A stretch of 64,000 bases of DNA from an uncultured Lachnospiraceae bacterium (lineage in GTDB: Bacteria; Bacillota; Clostridia; Lachnospirales; Lachnospiraceae), in the NCBI GenBank assembly GCA_910577105.1, contig CAJTMB010000001.1, positions 124,001 through 188,000 of the forward strand, given 5' to 3'. A program made the translations under genes and the position numbers. Positions 32,835 through 41,172 of this stretch are shown piece after piece. Positions within the stretch are counted from its first letter, which is position 1. Every line of letters starts with the position of its first letter. A model generated the notes under the pieces. That model made no database searches, was not told the origin of the DNA, and saw nothing but the letters and a program-made list of their open reading frames with translations.

Positions 32835-34400
32835 CTATTCTGCTGCCTGCATCTGCTGCCGCATCTGGTTGGGCGACAGACCGCAGAATTTTTTAAAACA
32901 ATAGCTGAAATAGTGCTGGTCACTGTATCCGCACCGTTCCGCTATCTCCCTTACCTTCATGGAAGTTCCCATAACAAGTTCCCGTGCGCTCTCAATCCGC
33001 TTCTTCGTCAGCGAGTCAATAAAACTCATTCCGGTTTCTTTTTTTATCAGGGCGCTTAAATAGTTGGGGCTGACGTTAATCCGGCCGCTGACGCCTATTA
33101 AGGACAGTTCTGAATCCGCATATTCCTTTTCAATGATGTGCATCACCTGCTCACACAATTTCTGGCTGCTCTTCTTTTTCCCGGCATTGATTACTTCTCT
33201 TGCTTCCATGCACAGCTCCGTAAACTGTTCCTTCATCTCCTGATAAGAACCTTTAGGATAACAGAATTTCTGCAACACGGTATATTCATTTGTCACCGCA
33301 TGGACGAGCCTGAACACGGAGGACATGGTCTGTATCATCAGAATCCGTAACTTTATCTGGGCATGTTCCTCCCCCATGGCACTGTATATTTTTCCCAGGT
33401 AAGTTTCCAGTTCCCCTCTCGTACCGCTCCGTATAAGGTTCTCCAGCTCCGCCACCGTTTCCTGCACCCCGGTCATATCGCCCGTTGACATGCGCTCTTC
33501 ATCTGCAATGTAATGAATGCCGCTTTCCCCTACACGCCCATAGCCAAGCGCCCCCATGGCATCTCCGTATGCTTCATGGCACTCCACAAGCTTCTGCTGT
33601 ATCCGGCTTACTCCTATCGTACATTTCATTCCGAGAATACGTTCCGTACTCTGCACAATATCTTTTACCATGATGTGCAGGTATTTATCAAAAGCACCCC
33701 TTGTGGCCAGCAGCAGGGAAATAATCCTGCCCTCCATATAAAAGCTGTAGTATCCCACATACTTTTTCAGTATCATGTCCACGGAGTGCACTAGCTCAGC
33801 GCTGGTTCTGTTCTTTCCCTGCGCATCCTGCAATGCAACCGCAAGCACCACATATTGGAAGGAGTGGTTTTTATTCCTAATCAGGCCGCAGGTAAATGCC
33901 CTTTCCTGCATCAGCGCTTCCCTGTCCATATCATCCGTTTTCCCATAGCTGTCCAAAAGCAGCGGCATGACAAATTCATGAACATTCGTCATCTCCTGCT
34001 TGCGGGATTCAAATTCCTCAAATACATAATCTATCTTTTTCTTTATTTCCTGAAGCTGCTTTTTAAGGTCCGCCATTGTAATCGGCTTTAACATGTAGCT
34101 GATAATATTATACTGTATTGCCTGCTGGGCATAAGAAAACTCATCAAACCCGCTTAAGAATGCAATCTGTGTGGCAGGCCTGATTTCCCTGACCTGCCTT
34201 GCCAGTTCAATTCCCGACACAAACGGCATGCGTATATCTGTCAAAAGCAGGTCCGGCTGTTTCTTCTCCACCTGCTCCAGCGCCTCGATGCCATTTTCCG
34301 CTTCTCCCACTACCTCAAAACCAATCTCTTCCCAGTCAATCCTGTTGATAATTCCCTTGCGCAATTCCTCTTCGTCATCTGCCACTACTACGGTGTACAT
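32835..34400 (-). CDS. YesN/AraC-type response regulator
   Basis: The 521-residue protein has an N-terminal receiver domain (VVVADDEEELRKGIINRIDW, phospho-acceptor in LLLTDIRMPFVSG at about 55) and a central region of about 270 residues. The C-terminus has an AraC double helix-turn-helix (GVSGRINVSPNYLSALIKKE and VREIAERCGYSDQHYFSYCF). It is the first gene of the galactose locus. The likely target is the direct repeat upstream of mglB. Confidence 0.92.
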   Translation of the reverse strand: MYTVVVADDEEELRKGIINRIDWEEIGFEVVGEAENGIEALEQVEKKQPDLLLTDIRMPFVSGIELARQVREIRPATQIAFLSGFDEFSYAQQAIQYNIISYMLKPITMADLKKQLQEIKKKIDYVFEEFESRKQEMTNVHEFVMPLLLDSYGKTDDMDREALMQERAFTCGLIRNKNHSFQYVVLAVALQDAQGKNRTSAELVHSVDMILKKYVGYYSFYMEGRIISLLLATRGAFDKYLHIMVKDIVQSTERILGMKCTIGVSRIQQKLVECHEAYGDAMGALGYGRVGESGIHYIADEERMSTGDMTGVQETVAELENLIRSGTRGELETYLGKIYSAMGEEHAQIKLRILMIQTMSSVFRLVHAVTNEYTVLQKFCYPKGSYQEMKEQFTELCMEAREVINAGKKKSSQKLCEQVMHIIEKEYADSELSLIGVSGRINVSPNYLSALIKKETGMSFIDSLTKKRIESARELVMGTSMKVREIAERCGYSDQHYFSYCFKKFCGLSPNQMRQQMQAAE

Positions 34401-34419
34401 ACTTTTTCAACCTTTCCGT

Positions 34420-34475
34420 AAAAAAAATCCTACCGACAGTATCAGTTAAAAAACTGTCCGCTGTCGATAGGAATC
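34420..34475 (-). terminator. terminator of the DUF6465 gene
   Basis: TCCTA-C-CGACAG (about 34428-34439) pairs with CTGTCG-A-TAGGA (34461-34472) and, on the minus strand, is followed by seven T. It isolates the DUF6465 gene from the downstream regulator gene. Confidence 0.75.
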
Positions 34476-34496
34476 CTGCCGTTTTATGTATCACGG

Positions 34497-34922
34497 TTAG
34501 ATATAAAAGCTGCCTGCTTCCTTGCCGTTGATAACATAATATGCCATGCCGTCCTCAGGCTTTACATACAGCTCCACGCTTTTAAAGTCCATTGCTTTCT
34601 GCTTCAAATCGTACTTCCAAACGTCTTTAGCAATTTTTACCAAATCATCCGTGGTATAAGATTTTCCGCCAAACTGTACGTTCATGCTTACTTTTACTTC
34701 TTCTTTGGCTGCTTTCTTGGCTGCCGGTTTCTTTGCTGCTGTTTTGGTCCTGGCTGCCCTCTTCGGCGCTGCCTTTTCCTCTTTAACAGCTGCTGCTGTT
34801 TCTTTTACTGCCGCTTTCTTTTCTTCTCCTGCGGGTGCTGCCTTTATCTCTTCTGCCTTAACTGGTGCAGTCTTTACCTCAGCGGGTGTTTCCTTTGTTA
34901 CTGTTTTCTTTGTTGTTGCCAT
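34497..34922 (-). CDS. DUF6465 family protein with Ala/Lys-rich tail
   Basis: The 141-residue protein has a low-complexity Lys/Ala/Glu/Thr-rich N-terminal half (about 1-72, histone-H1-like repeats such as TKTAAKKPAAKKAAK). A compact C-terminal domain of about 65 residues follows (VQFGGKSYTTDDLVKIAKDV, then VELYVKPEDGMAYYVINGKE), matching DUF6465 of Clostridia. The basic tail suggests nucleic-acid or envelope binding, but no function is established. It is transcribed alone, from a strong promoter containing a perfect inverted repeat. The start at 34922 follows GGGAG. Confidence 0.75.
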   Translation of the reverse strand: MATTKKTVTKETPAEVKTAPVKAEEIKAAPAGEEKKAAVKETAAAVKEEKAAPKRAARTKTAAKKPAAKKAAKEEVKVSMNVQFGGKSYTTDDLVKIAKDVWKYDLKQKAMDFKSVELYVKPEDGMAYYVINGKEAGSFYI

Positions 34923-35015
34923 GTAAACTTCTCCCTTCGATATATATGGCATTCCATGATGCCAAACTTTTTCATCTCCTCACAGAAAGCAGAAAAAAAT
35001 TCCTGCGCCTCCTGC

Positions 35016-35050
35016 ATTTACAGTTTAGTGCATAAACTGTAAATTGTCAA
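35016..35050 (-). promoter_or_regulatory. DUF6465 promoter with perfect 12-bp inverted repeat in the spacer
   Basis: On the minus strand TTGACA (35045-35050) and TAAACT (35022-35027) are 17 nt apart. ATTTACAGTTTA-5nt-TAAACTGTAAAT (35016-35044) fills the spacer and covers the -10, a classic repressor position. Confidence 0.8.
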
Positions 35051-35074
35051 CTATTATGCCATAATTGCTTTTAT

Positions 35075-35923
35075 TTAACGAAAGCATAAAAAATAAATGA
35101 TAACAACCAGTCCCAAAATAATCCTGTACCAGCCAAATACTTTAAAATCGTGTTTCTTAATATAAGAAAGCAAAAATTTGATAACTGCCACGGAAACCGC
35201 AAAGGCAACAATCATCGCCACTACCAGCGCTGCCAGCTCAACCGGCTTAAAATCAAGTCCGAACTTAACCACCTTTAAAAGGCTTGCCCCAAACATAACC
35301 GGAATCGCAAGGAAAAACGTAAACTCTGCTGCAACCGGTCGGGAAATGCCAATCAACAGTGCACCTATAATTGTAGCCCCAGAACGGGAAGTTCCGGGAA
35401 ATACTGCCGCAATCAGCTGAAACACACCAATCATCAATGCCGCCTGATAGCTGATTTGGGAAAGTTCTGTCACTGCCGGATTTTTTCCTTTGTTCCAGTT
35501 TTCAATAAGTATAAAAGCAATGCCAAAAACAATCAGTGCGCCGGCCACCACATACCAATGATAAAACATGGCATCCAGCACATCATCAAACCAAAGTCCT
35601 ATGACGGCTGCCGGAATACATGCCACCAGGATTTTAAACCACAAGGTCATAACATCCATTTTGACATAGGCAAGCAGCCCCGTATTTTTAAAACCGTTTC
35701 CCTTCTTGCAAAACGGCCAGATTTCTTTTATAAAGAGCACCACCACTGCCAGTATGGCGCCAAGCTGTATGACTACCTCAAACATTCCGAAAAAGTCTTC
35801 GGAAACATTCTCAAACTTAATAAACTCTTCCAGCAGAATCAAGTGTCCCGTACTGCTGATGGGCAGCCACTCCGTAATGCCTTCCACAATCCCAAAAATA
35901 ATTGCTTTAATAATGTCTAACAT
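35075..35923 (-). CDS. uppP: undecaprenyl-diphosphate phosphatase
   Basis: The 282-residue membrane protein of the BacA/UppP family has about 8 hydrophobic segments. The first conserved block is VEGITEWLPISSTGHLILLE and the second PGTSRSGATIIGALL, which hold the catalytic Glu/Ser/Arg residues. It recycles the undecaprenyl carrier for peptidoglycan synthesis and can give bacitracin tolerance. It follows the patatin gene by 11 bp with an AAAGGAGG site. Confidence 0.95.
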   Translation of the reverse strand: MLDIIKAIIFGIVEGITEWLPISSTGHLILLEEFIKFENVSEDFFGMFEVVIQLGAILAVVVLFIKEIWPFCKKGNGFKNTGLLAYVKMDVMTLWFKILVACIPAAVIGLWFDDVLDAMFYHWYVVAGALIVFGIAFILIENWNKGKNPAVTELSQISYQAALMIGVFQLIAAVFPGTSRSGATIIGALLIGISRPVAAEFTFFLAIPVMFGASLLKVVKFGLDFKPVELAALVVAMIVAFAVSVAVIKFLLSYIKKHDFKVFGWYRIILGLVVIIYFLCFR

Positions 35924-35934
35924 GTTATCCTCCT

Positions 35935-36783
35935 TTAAGACTCCAGATAATTCAACAGAACTTCAAAACAATCCTTTGCATCACGGTAGCCTTCTTCATA
36001 TAAAGTTTTCAGCTTTTCAGCATCCCTTTCAATCCTTCCGACATTACTTTTTGCCTTGGGGCGGATTACAAATGCCTGCCCGTTTTCCTGCTGTTTTTCC
36101 AGAAATGCCATCGTGTCATTGTAAGTGATATGCCTTTTTGCCATCAAATCATATACCTTGGGATACTTTAAATAACGCAGTTTCAAAAGACCCAGCTGTG
36201 AAGAAGGTTTCCTCACAAAGCCTTCCTCTTTGGTCAGAATTACCACATTCTTTTTATTTCCGTCCAGAATGGATTTGCGAATGGGAATTGCATCCGAAAT
36301 ACCGCCGTCCAGATAAAGGCTGCCGCCTATTTTTACATTTCTCGATACCAACGGCAGGGACGCCGATGCACGGACTGCATCCATGTCAGCTTTCATGTCC
36401 CTTATCCTGAGGTATTCCGGCATACCTGTGACAATGTTTGTAACTACCGCATATGCCCTGCCCTCATACCTGTCAAATGCTTCGTAGTCGTAAGGATTCA
36501 GATACTCCGGTATCAAATGATAGGCCGTCTTGACATTGAACAAGTCCCCGGTAGTTAAAAGGCTTTGTACACTGCAATATTTTTTGCTGTCCAGATAGTC
36601 AATACTGATGTCCAGGGCCCTTCCCCTTTGGCATGACAAATAGCTGCACATGTGGCACGCTCCTGCCGAAACACCGTAAACATTGGAGAATGCGATTCCC
36701 TTATCCATAAAATAATCCAGTACACCGGCGGTGTAGATTCCTTTCATTCCCCCGCCTTCCAAAACAAGTCCTGCCTGATACAT
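35935..36783 (-). CDS. patatin-like phospholipase
   Basis: The 282-residue protein has the oxyanion GGGMKG (LVLEGGGMKGIYTAGVLDYF), the nucleophile elbow GVSAG and the catalytic Asp in LYLDGGISDAIPI (DGG), all in order. Such enzymes hydrolyse acyl chains from lipids. It has no signal peptide, so it acts inside the cell. It lies between the aminotransferase gene and uppP in one probable operon. Confidence 0.9.
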   Translation of the reverse strand: MYQAGLVLEGGGMKGIYTAGVLDYFMDKGIAFSNVYGVSAGACHMCSYLSCQRGRALDISIDYLDSKKYCSVQSLLTTGDLFNVKTAYHLIPEYLNPYDYEAFDRYEGRAYAVVTNIVTGMPEYLRIRDMKADMDAVRASASLPLVSRNVKIGGSLYLDGGISDAIPIRKSILDGNKKNVVILTKEEGFVRKPSSQLGLLKLRYLKYPKVYDLMAKRHITYNDTMAFLEKQQENGQAFVIRPKAKSNVGRIERDAEKLKTLYEEGYRDAKDCFEVLLNYLES

Positions 36784-36819
36784 ATAACTTCCCTCTTTTC
36801 CAAAAACTTAACCCTTACC

Positions 36820-38004
36820 TCAATACTCCGACGCCACAAACTTTCTGAGCGCTTCTAAGGAACGTTCCACTTTTTCCGTGTCGATGCAGTATGCCATACG
36901 AAAATAACCGGGACAGCCAAAAGTGTCTGACGGCACAAGCACCAAATCGTACTTTAAGGCTTTCTCACAAAAAACCTTTGCATCTTCCTCCAATGCCTTA
37001 GGGAAAATGTAAAATGTACCCCCCGGCTTCACACATTGGAATCCCAGTGCTTTCAACTCTTTATATAATATGTTCATATTGGTTTCATATACGGAAAGTT
37101 CCGCTGTCTTTTCAAGAACCTCCGCAACAGCAAGCTGAATAACGGAAGGCGGACAGTTGTGTCCGATTCCCCTTGAAATCTGCCCGCACATCTGAATCAT
37201 GTCCTTTGCGTCCCGGCAGGCGGGATTGATGGCAACATAACCGATTCTTTCGCCCGGCAGTGACAAGGATTTGGAGAAGCTGTAACACATAATAGTATTG
37301 TCATAAAATGAGGAAACACAAGGCGCCTCCACTCCGTCAAATATAATCTCCCTGTAAGGCTCATCGGAAATCAGGTAGATATCATGTCCGTATTCTTCGG
37401 ATTTGGCAAGAAGCACGCCTGCAAGCTTCTTCAGCGTTGCCGCAGAATAAACCGCACCCGATGGATTGTTTGGCGTATTGATAAGCACTGCCATGGTTTT
37501 TGGGGAAAGCATCTCCTCAAATGCCGCAAAATTAATCTGAAAATCCTTTGTGTCTGCTGGCACTACCTTTAACACCGCGCCTGTCAAATCCACATAGGGA
37601 TGATACTCCGGAAAAAAAGGCGCAAATGTCAATATTTCATCCTCCGGTTTTGTCACCAGCCTGAAGGCATGGGCAAGGGCTCCTGCTGCCCCGCTTGCCA
37701 TAAAAATATGTTCTGCCCGATAAGGAATCCCAAATCTTTTTTCCAAAGACGCAGCAATCTTTTCGCGTACCGATGTGATACCCAGACTGGGACTGTATCC
37801 ATGCAATTCCATGGGGTTTTTATGCTGCAGGAAATCAACCATGGTATCCGTAAACTCCTTCGGTACCGGAACAGACGGATTGCCGAGACTGTAATCAAAC
37901 ACATTCCCGTAACCGATTTCTTTTCCTCTTGCAGTGGCAAACTCCGACAACTGCCTGATTACGGATTTTCCCGATAACATATCTTTATATTTCTGTACCA
38001 GCAT
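36820..38004 (-). CDS. class I/II pyridoxal-phosphate aminotransferase
   Basis: The 394-residue enzyme of the aspartate aminotransferase fold has ASGAAGALAHAFRLVT (phosphate-binding), LINTPNNPSGAVYS, ISDEPYREIIFDG and the PLP lysine in MCYSFSKSLSLPGERIGYV. The substrate is not determined by sequence. It is preceded by a promoter with a palindrome and by a leader terminator, so its expression, and that of the patatin and uppP genes behind it, is likely controlled at two levels. AGGAGG precedes ATG. Confidence 0.9.
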   Translation of the reverse strand: MLVQKYKDMLSGKSVIRQLSEFATARGKEIGYGNVFDYSLGNPSVPVPKEFTDTMVDFLQHKNPMELHGYSPSLGITSVREKIAASLEKRFGIPYRAEHIFMASGAAGALAHAFRLVTKPEDEILTFAPFFPEYHPYVDLTGAVLKVVPADTKDFQINFAAFEEMLSPKTMAVLINTPNNPSGAVYSAATLKKLAGVLLAKSEEYGHDIYLISDEPYREIIFDGVEAPCVSSFYDNTIMCYSFSKSLSLPGERIGYVAINPACRDAKDMIQMCGQISRGIGHNCPPSVIQLAVAEVLEKTAELSVYETNMNILYKELKALGFQCVKPGGTFYIFPKALEEDAKVFCEKALKYDLVLVPSDTFGCPGYFRMAYCIDTEKVERSLEALRKFVASEY

Positions 38005-38018
38005 TGTACTCCTCCTCT

Positions 38019-38047
38019 AAAAAAATCCTCCACCTTTCGGCGGAGGA
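38019..38047 (-). terminator. leader terminator (attenuator candidate) upstream of the aminotransferase
   Basis: TCCTCC-A-CC (38026-38034) pairs with GG-C-GGAGGA (38039-38047); on the minus strand seven T follow at 38025-38019. It lies about 30 nt after the promoter and just before the ribosome site of the gene. No minus-strand gene lies between promoter and hairpin, so it is a leader element rather than the end of a gene. Confidence 0.75.
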
Positions 38048-38084
38048 CTAGACATTTCTTGCGTGGTAAATCCTTCGTACCTAA

Positions 38085-38113
38085 ATACTAACAAGGACTT
38101 TCGCGAAAGTCAA
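38085..38113 (-). promoter_or_regulatory. aminotransferase promoter with 16-bp perfect palindrome
   Basis: On the minus strand TTGACT (38108-38113) and TAGTAT (38085-38090) are 17 nt apart. The palindrome GACTTTCGCGAAAGTC (38096-38111) overlaps the -35 and fills most of the spacer, a likely repressor site. Confidence 0.8.
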
Positions 38114-38175
38114 GAGGCGCTTGCAAATGAAAAATATTTACATGTAGGATTGCAAAAACTCTCACCGAAAGCATA

Positions 38176-38204
38176 TTGCCTAATACTTAAAAGAATGCTA
38201 CAAT
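38176..38204 (+). promoter_or_regulatory. promoter of the 38239 gene
   Basis: TTGCCT (38176-38181) and TACAAT (38199-38204) with a 17-nt spacer lie 34 nt upstream of the GTG start. Confidence 0.7.
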
Positions 38205-38238
38205 AAATTTTACATAGTAAATCTTAGGAGGTTTTCCC

Positions 38239-38715
38239 GTGAGCGCAGGTTGGATTATCACAATTATTATTCTTGTAGTCATTATTGCAATTATTGCAGC
38301 ATTATATTTTCTAGGAAAAAAAGCACAGAAAAAACAAGCTGAACAGCAAACCATGATGGAAGAAAATAAGCAGACCATTTCCATGTTGATTATTGATAAA
38401 AAACGCATGAAAATAAAAGAGTCCGGCCTTCCGCAAATGGTGATTGACCAGACCCCTAAACTGATGCGCGGCTCCAAACTTCCCATTGTGAAGGCAAAAA
38501 TCGGCCCCCAGATTCTTTCCCTTGTCAGTGATGAAAAGATATTTGACAATATTCCTGTCAAAAAAGAGGTAAAAGCCGTTGTCAGCGGCATTTATATTCT
38601 GGACGTCAAGGGATTACACGGCAAATCCCAGCCCGTTCCCCAAAAGAAAAAAAGCTGGTTTAAGCGTACCCTGGAAACCGCTCAGGAAAAAGCAGGGGCA
38701 AAACCTGTCAAATAA
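38239..38715 (+). CDS. conserved membrane-anchored protein of unknown function
   Basis: The 158-residue protein starts with GTG, 8 nt after AGGAGG. An N-terminal membrane helix (about 6-26, IITIIILVVIIAIIAALYFL) is followed by a basic, Gln-rich stretch (GKKAQKKQAEQQTMMEENKQ) and a small cytoplasmic domain (LIIDKKRMKIKESGLPQMVI, then KIGPQILSLVSDEKIFDNIP), with a basic tail. The KR-rich patch resembles cytosolic domains of small anchors, but no function is known to me. It has its own promoter and terminator. Confidence 0.75.
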   Translation: MSAGWIITIIILVVIIAIIAALYFLGKKAQKKQAEQQTMMEENKQTISMLIIDKKRMKIKESGLPQMVIDQTPKLMRGSKLPIVKAKIGPQILSLVSDEKIFDNIPVKKEVKAVVSGIYILDVKGLHGKSQPVPQKKKSWFKRTLETAQEKAGAKPVK

Positions 38716-38736
38716 AATTTAATAACGCATATTTAC

Positions 38737-38772
38737 AAAAGACCGCCACAGTTTACACCGTGGCGGTCTTTT
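38737..38772 (+). terminator. bidirectional terminator
   Basis: AAAAGACCGCCAC (38737-38749) pairs with GTGGCGGTCTTTT (38760-38772). It can end both the plus-strand membrane-protein gene and the minus-strand ispE-gntR-murI-DUF1934 operon. Confidence 0.88.
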
Positions 38773-38782
38773 GCAAAACGCA

Positions 38783-39235
38783 TCAGGATGTGAAGATAGC
38801 ATTGTTGCCTGCATCCCTCTCAGAAATTTCCATACTAATCCGGCAGTCTGCCAAAAATTCATAGTTAACCTCAAGAGTATAATCCACATTTACGCGAATC
38901 ATGCTATTCTCATTTTGCATCGTAATTCTTTTTGCATCTATTCCAATCAAAATGTCTCCGAAAGGGGTCGCATAATTCGTCAGGCTTTTTTTGTTTTCTT
39001 CAAAAATCATGTGAACATTGACAAAGCCTCTTTTAGTGAGTTCCAAAGATTTCTCTTTAAATTTGATTATATTTTTAGTATTTTCGTCTGTCCCTTCAGA
39101 TGCCTCATCGTAGATAACATAATGGCTGTTGTTTTTTTGGTAATATTCTGCTGCCGTAATGGTCTGTACATTACTTTCATCAGCACAGGCATCAAACTGT
39201 AGTCCTTTTATTGCCAGCAACACGTCTTTTGTCAT
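38783..39235 (-). CDS. DUF1934 family (YwiB-like) protein
   Basis: The 150-residue protein fits the YwiB calycin-like beta-barrel: an N-terminal KGLQFDACADESNVQTITAA, HYVIYDEASEGTDENTKNII in the middle and MIRVNVDYTLEVNYEFLADC with C-terminal MEISER. Function is unknown. It follows murI by 9 bp and is the last gene of the operon. Confidence 0.75.
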   Translation of the reverse strand: MTKDVLLAIKGLQFDACADESNVQTITAAEYYQKNNSHYVIYDEASEGTDENTKNIIKFKEKSLELTKRGFVNVHMIFEENKKSLTNYATPFGDILIGIDAKRITMQNENSMIRVNVDYTLEVNYEFLADCRISMEISERDAGNNAIFTS

Positions 39236-39244
39236 AAATATTCC

Positions 39245-40090
39245 TCATTTATCATTTTCAATATTAACCTGTTTTGCGGATAAAACCCCATACTTTATAA
39301 TGGAATTTGCAAAACGGATAAATTTATCGGCAGTATCACTTACAAAAAACTGGTACTGATTATCCCCCAAGCCTGATGGCTGTTGTTTTAAAAGCCCTTT
39401 CTGTAAGAGCATTTCTTTCAGTTCCCTTGCTGTTTCATAAGCCGGATTCACCAAGGTAACTCCCTCTCCCATGATTTTTCCGATTGTAGAACGTATTAGG
39501 GGATAATGGGTGCATCCTAAAATCAATGTGTCAATATCCAAATCTATCAGTTCGGTTAAATATCTTCGCGCTATCTCATCGGTTACCGGGTCTTCCAAAA
39601 GCCCTTCTTCCACCAATGGCACAAATAACGGGCAGGCCTTTCCCCAGATAGTCACATCATGATTTAGTTCTTCTATGTATTGGTTATATATCCCGCTTCT
39701 AATTGTGGCTTCCGTGGCAATCACGCCGATTTTCCCGCTCCTTGTAGCCTCGGCGGCAGCCCTGGCACCCGGCTTCACCACACCAATCATGGGAATGTCA
39801 ATTTCTTTTTCCAGTTCGTCCAACGCGTAAGCGCTTGCCGTATTGCACGCCACAACAATAGTCTTAACATTATGGGCCTCCAGAAAACGGACAATCTGCC
39901 TTGAAAACCGAATTACGGTTTCTTTTGACTTGTTACCGTAAGGCACTCTGGCTGTATCCCCGAAATATATAATTCTTTCGTTGGGAATCTGGCGCATGAT
40001 TTCCCTAACCACTGTCAAACCTCCGATACCGGAATCAAAAACCCCAATCGGAGCCTCACTGCGCCCTGTACTGTTTATTTTATCAATCAT
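39245..40090 (-). CDS. murI: glutamate racemase
   Basis: The 281-residue enzyme has IGVFDSGIGGLTVVREI with the first catalytic region, VVACNTASAYALDELE with catalytic Cys and LILGCTHYPLIRSTIGKIM with the second Cys. It makes D-glutamate for peptidoglycan. The N-terminus is about 13 residues longer than usual (MIDKINSTGRSEA). It lies in the ispE-gntR operon. Confidence 0.95.
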   Translation of the reverse strand: MIDKINSTGRSEAPIGVFDSGIGGLTVVREIMRQIPNERIIYFGDTARVPYGNKSKETVIRFSRQIVRFLEAHNVKTIVVACNTASAYALDELEKEIDIPMIGVVKPGARAAAEATRSGKIGVIATEATIRSGIYNQYIEELNHDVTIWGKACPLFVPLVEEGLLEDPVTDEIARRYLTELIDLDIDTLILGCTHYPLIRSTIGKIMGEGVTLVNPAYETARELKEMLLQKGLLKQQPSGLGDNQYQFFVSDTADKFIRFANSIIKYGVLSAKQVNIENDK

Positions 40091-40100
40091 TTATTAATCC

Positions 40101-40364
40101 TTATCCCTTTTCAAAATAAGCGCTGATTACTTCCCATAACCTGCTTCTTATTTTAATCTCTTCCGGCTCAGCTGACAAGAGTTTATAATACAGTTCACTG
40201 CCTTCAGGCACATTCCATTCCTCTTCTTCACCCTTTTCCGTTAAATATACTACTTTACAGGTATTTTCCAACATGCTTAATTCCGGGTAAAACAAACCAA
40301 AAAATCCTACAGCCGCCAAAACTGCCCCGCTTTTCTTCAAGAAAATTCTGAGATTGTCTTTCAT
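40101..40364 (-). CDS. small single-pass membrane protein, unknown
   Basis: The 87-residue protein has one hydrophobic segment (about 13-32, GAVLAAVGFFGLFYPELSML) and a short charged outer domain (CKVVYLTEKGEEEEWNVPEG, WEVISAYFEKG). The start at 40364 (MKDNLRIFLKKSG) is 9 nt after CAGGAG; upstream extension reads into GC-skewed non-conserved sequence. It lies 10 bp before murI. I do not recognise a family. Confidence 0.65.
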   Translation of the reverse strand: MKDNLRIFLKKSGAVLAAVGFFGLFYPELSMLENTCKVVYLTEKGEEEEWNVPEGSELYYKLLSAEPEEIKIRSRLWEVISAYFEKG

Positions 40365-40473
40365 TCTGCCACACTCCTGTTTCCTGCTCCGTTTCCAACA
40401 ACGGATTGTTCTCTTAGAAGTGTCGCCTGTTATTTGTATTTTATACCTATAAAGTATGCTTCCGGGCAAAAGG

Positions 40474-41172
40474 CTATGCGCGCTTTGTCAGATTCTTTTC
40501 CCTCTCCAGGCGAATCTGTTTCATAATGGAATTTTCCTGATTGTCAATATGCAGCCTTGCAGTCTTGGCCGCCGTTTCCTTATCCTTATTGCGAATACTC
40601 TCATAGATGATGCGGTGTTCTTTCATCAGCTGCTCATGACTGCTCTCTTCTTTTATATATTCAAAACGGTATCGGTACATTTGTTCGGAAAGATTGTTGA
40701 CAAGCTGCACCAGCCGGCTGTTGCCGGTCGCTTCCACGATAATGTCGTGAAGCGCCACATCAGCCTGCGCTATTTTTTGAGGGTCCCTTGTCACGGTAGC
40801 CTTCTCGAAAGCATCACAGGCATCGGAAAGGGCAGTAAGCTCACCCTGACTGATTCTGTCGCAGGCCAGTTCCACACATAAAGCATCCAGTGCGCGTCTT
40901 ACCTCCAATGTATCCTTAAGGCTTTTTTCGGTAATTTGTGCCACTTCGGCTCCCTTTCTCGGAATCATGATGACCAGCCCTTCCAACTCCAGCTTGCGGA
41001 TAGCCTCTCTGATAGGGGTACGGCTTACTCCAAGCCGGTTTGCCAGATGCAGTTCCATCAGCCTTTCGCCCGGCTTTAATTCTCCCGTCAGGATTTCTTT
41101 CCTGAGTGTGTTAAACACCACATCCCGAAGCGGTAAAAATTCATCCATGTTTCCCTGTAAATTTTCCTGCAT
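40474..41172 (-). CDS. GntR family (FadR subfamily) transcriptional regulator
   Basis: The 232-residue protein has an N-terminal winged helix (LREAIRKLELEG region: HLANRLGVSRTPIREAIRKL, about 48-67) and a helical FCD ligand-binding domain (ALDALCVELACDR, ADVALHDIIVEATGN, LMKEHRIIYESI with conserved His residues that bind a metal/carboxylate). The start ATG at 41172 lies inside ispE, with GGAGG 6 nt upstream, giving a 32-nt overlap. Its operator is probably the TTGTATACAA palindrome upstream of ispE, making the operon autoregulated. Confidence 0.9.
   Translation of the reverse strand: MQENLQGNMDEFLPLRDVVFNTLRKEILTGELKPGERLMELHLANRLGVSRTPIREAIRKLELEGLVIMIPRKGAEVAQITEKSLKDTLEVRRALDALCVELACDRISQGELTALSDACDAFEKATVTRDPQKIAQADVALHDIIVEATGNSRLVQLVNNLSEQMYRYRFEYIKEESSHEQLMKEHRIIYESIRNKDKETAAKTARLHIDNQENSIMKQIRLEREKNLTKRA

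Noticed and set aside
38019..38047. Hairpin first read as a terminator for the plus-strand gene
   Set aside because: The T run is on the minus strand and no minus-strand gene ends there, so it was reassigned as a leader terminator.
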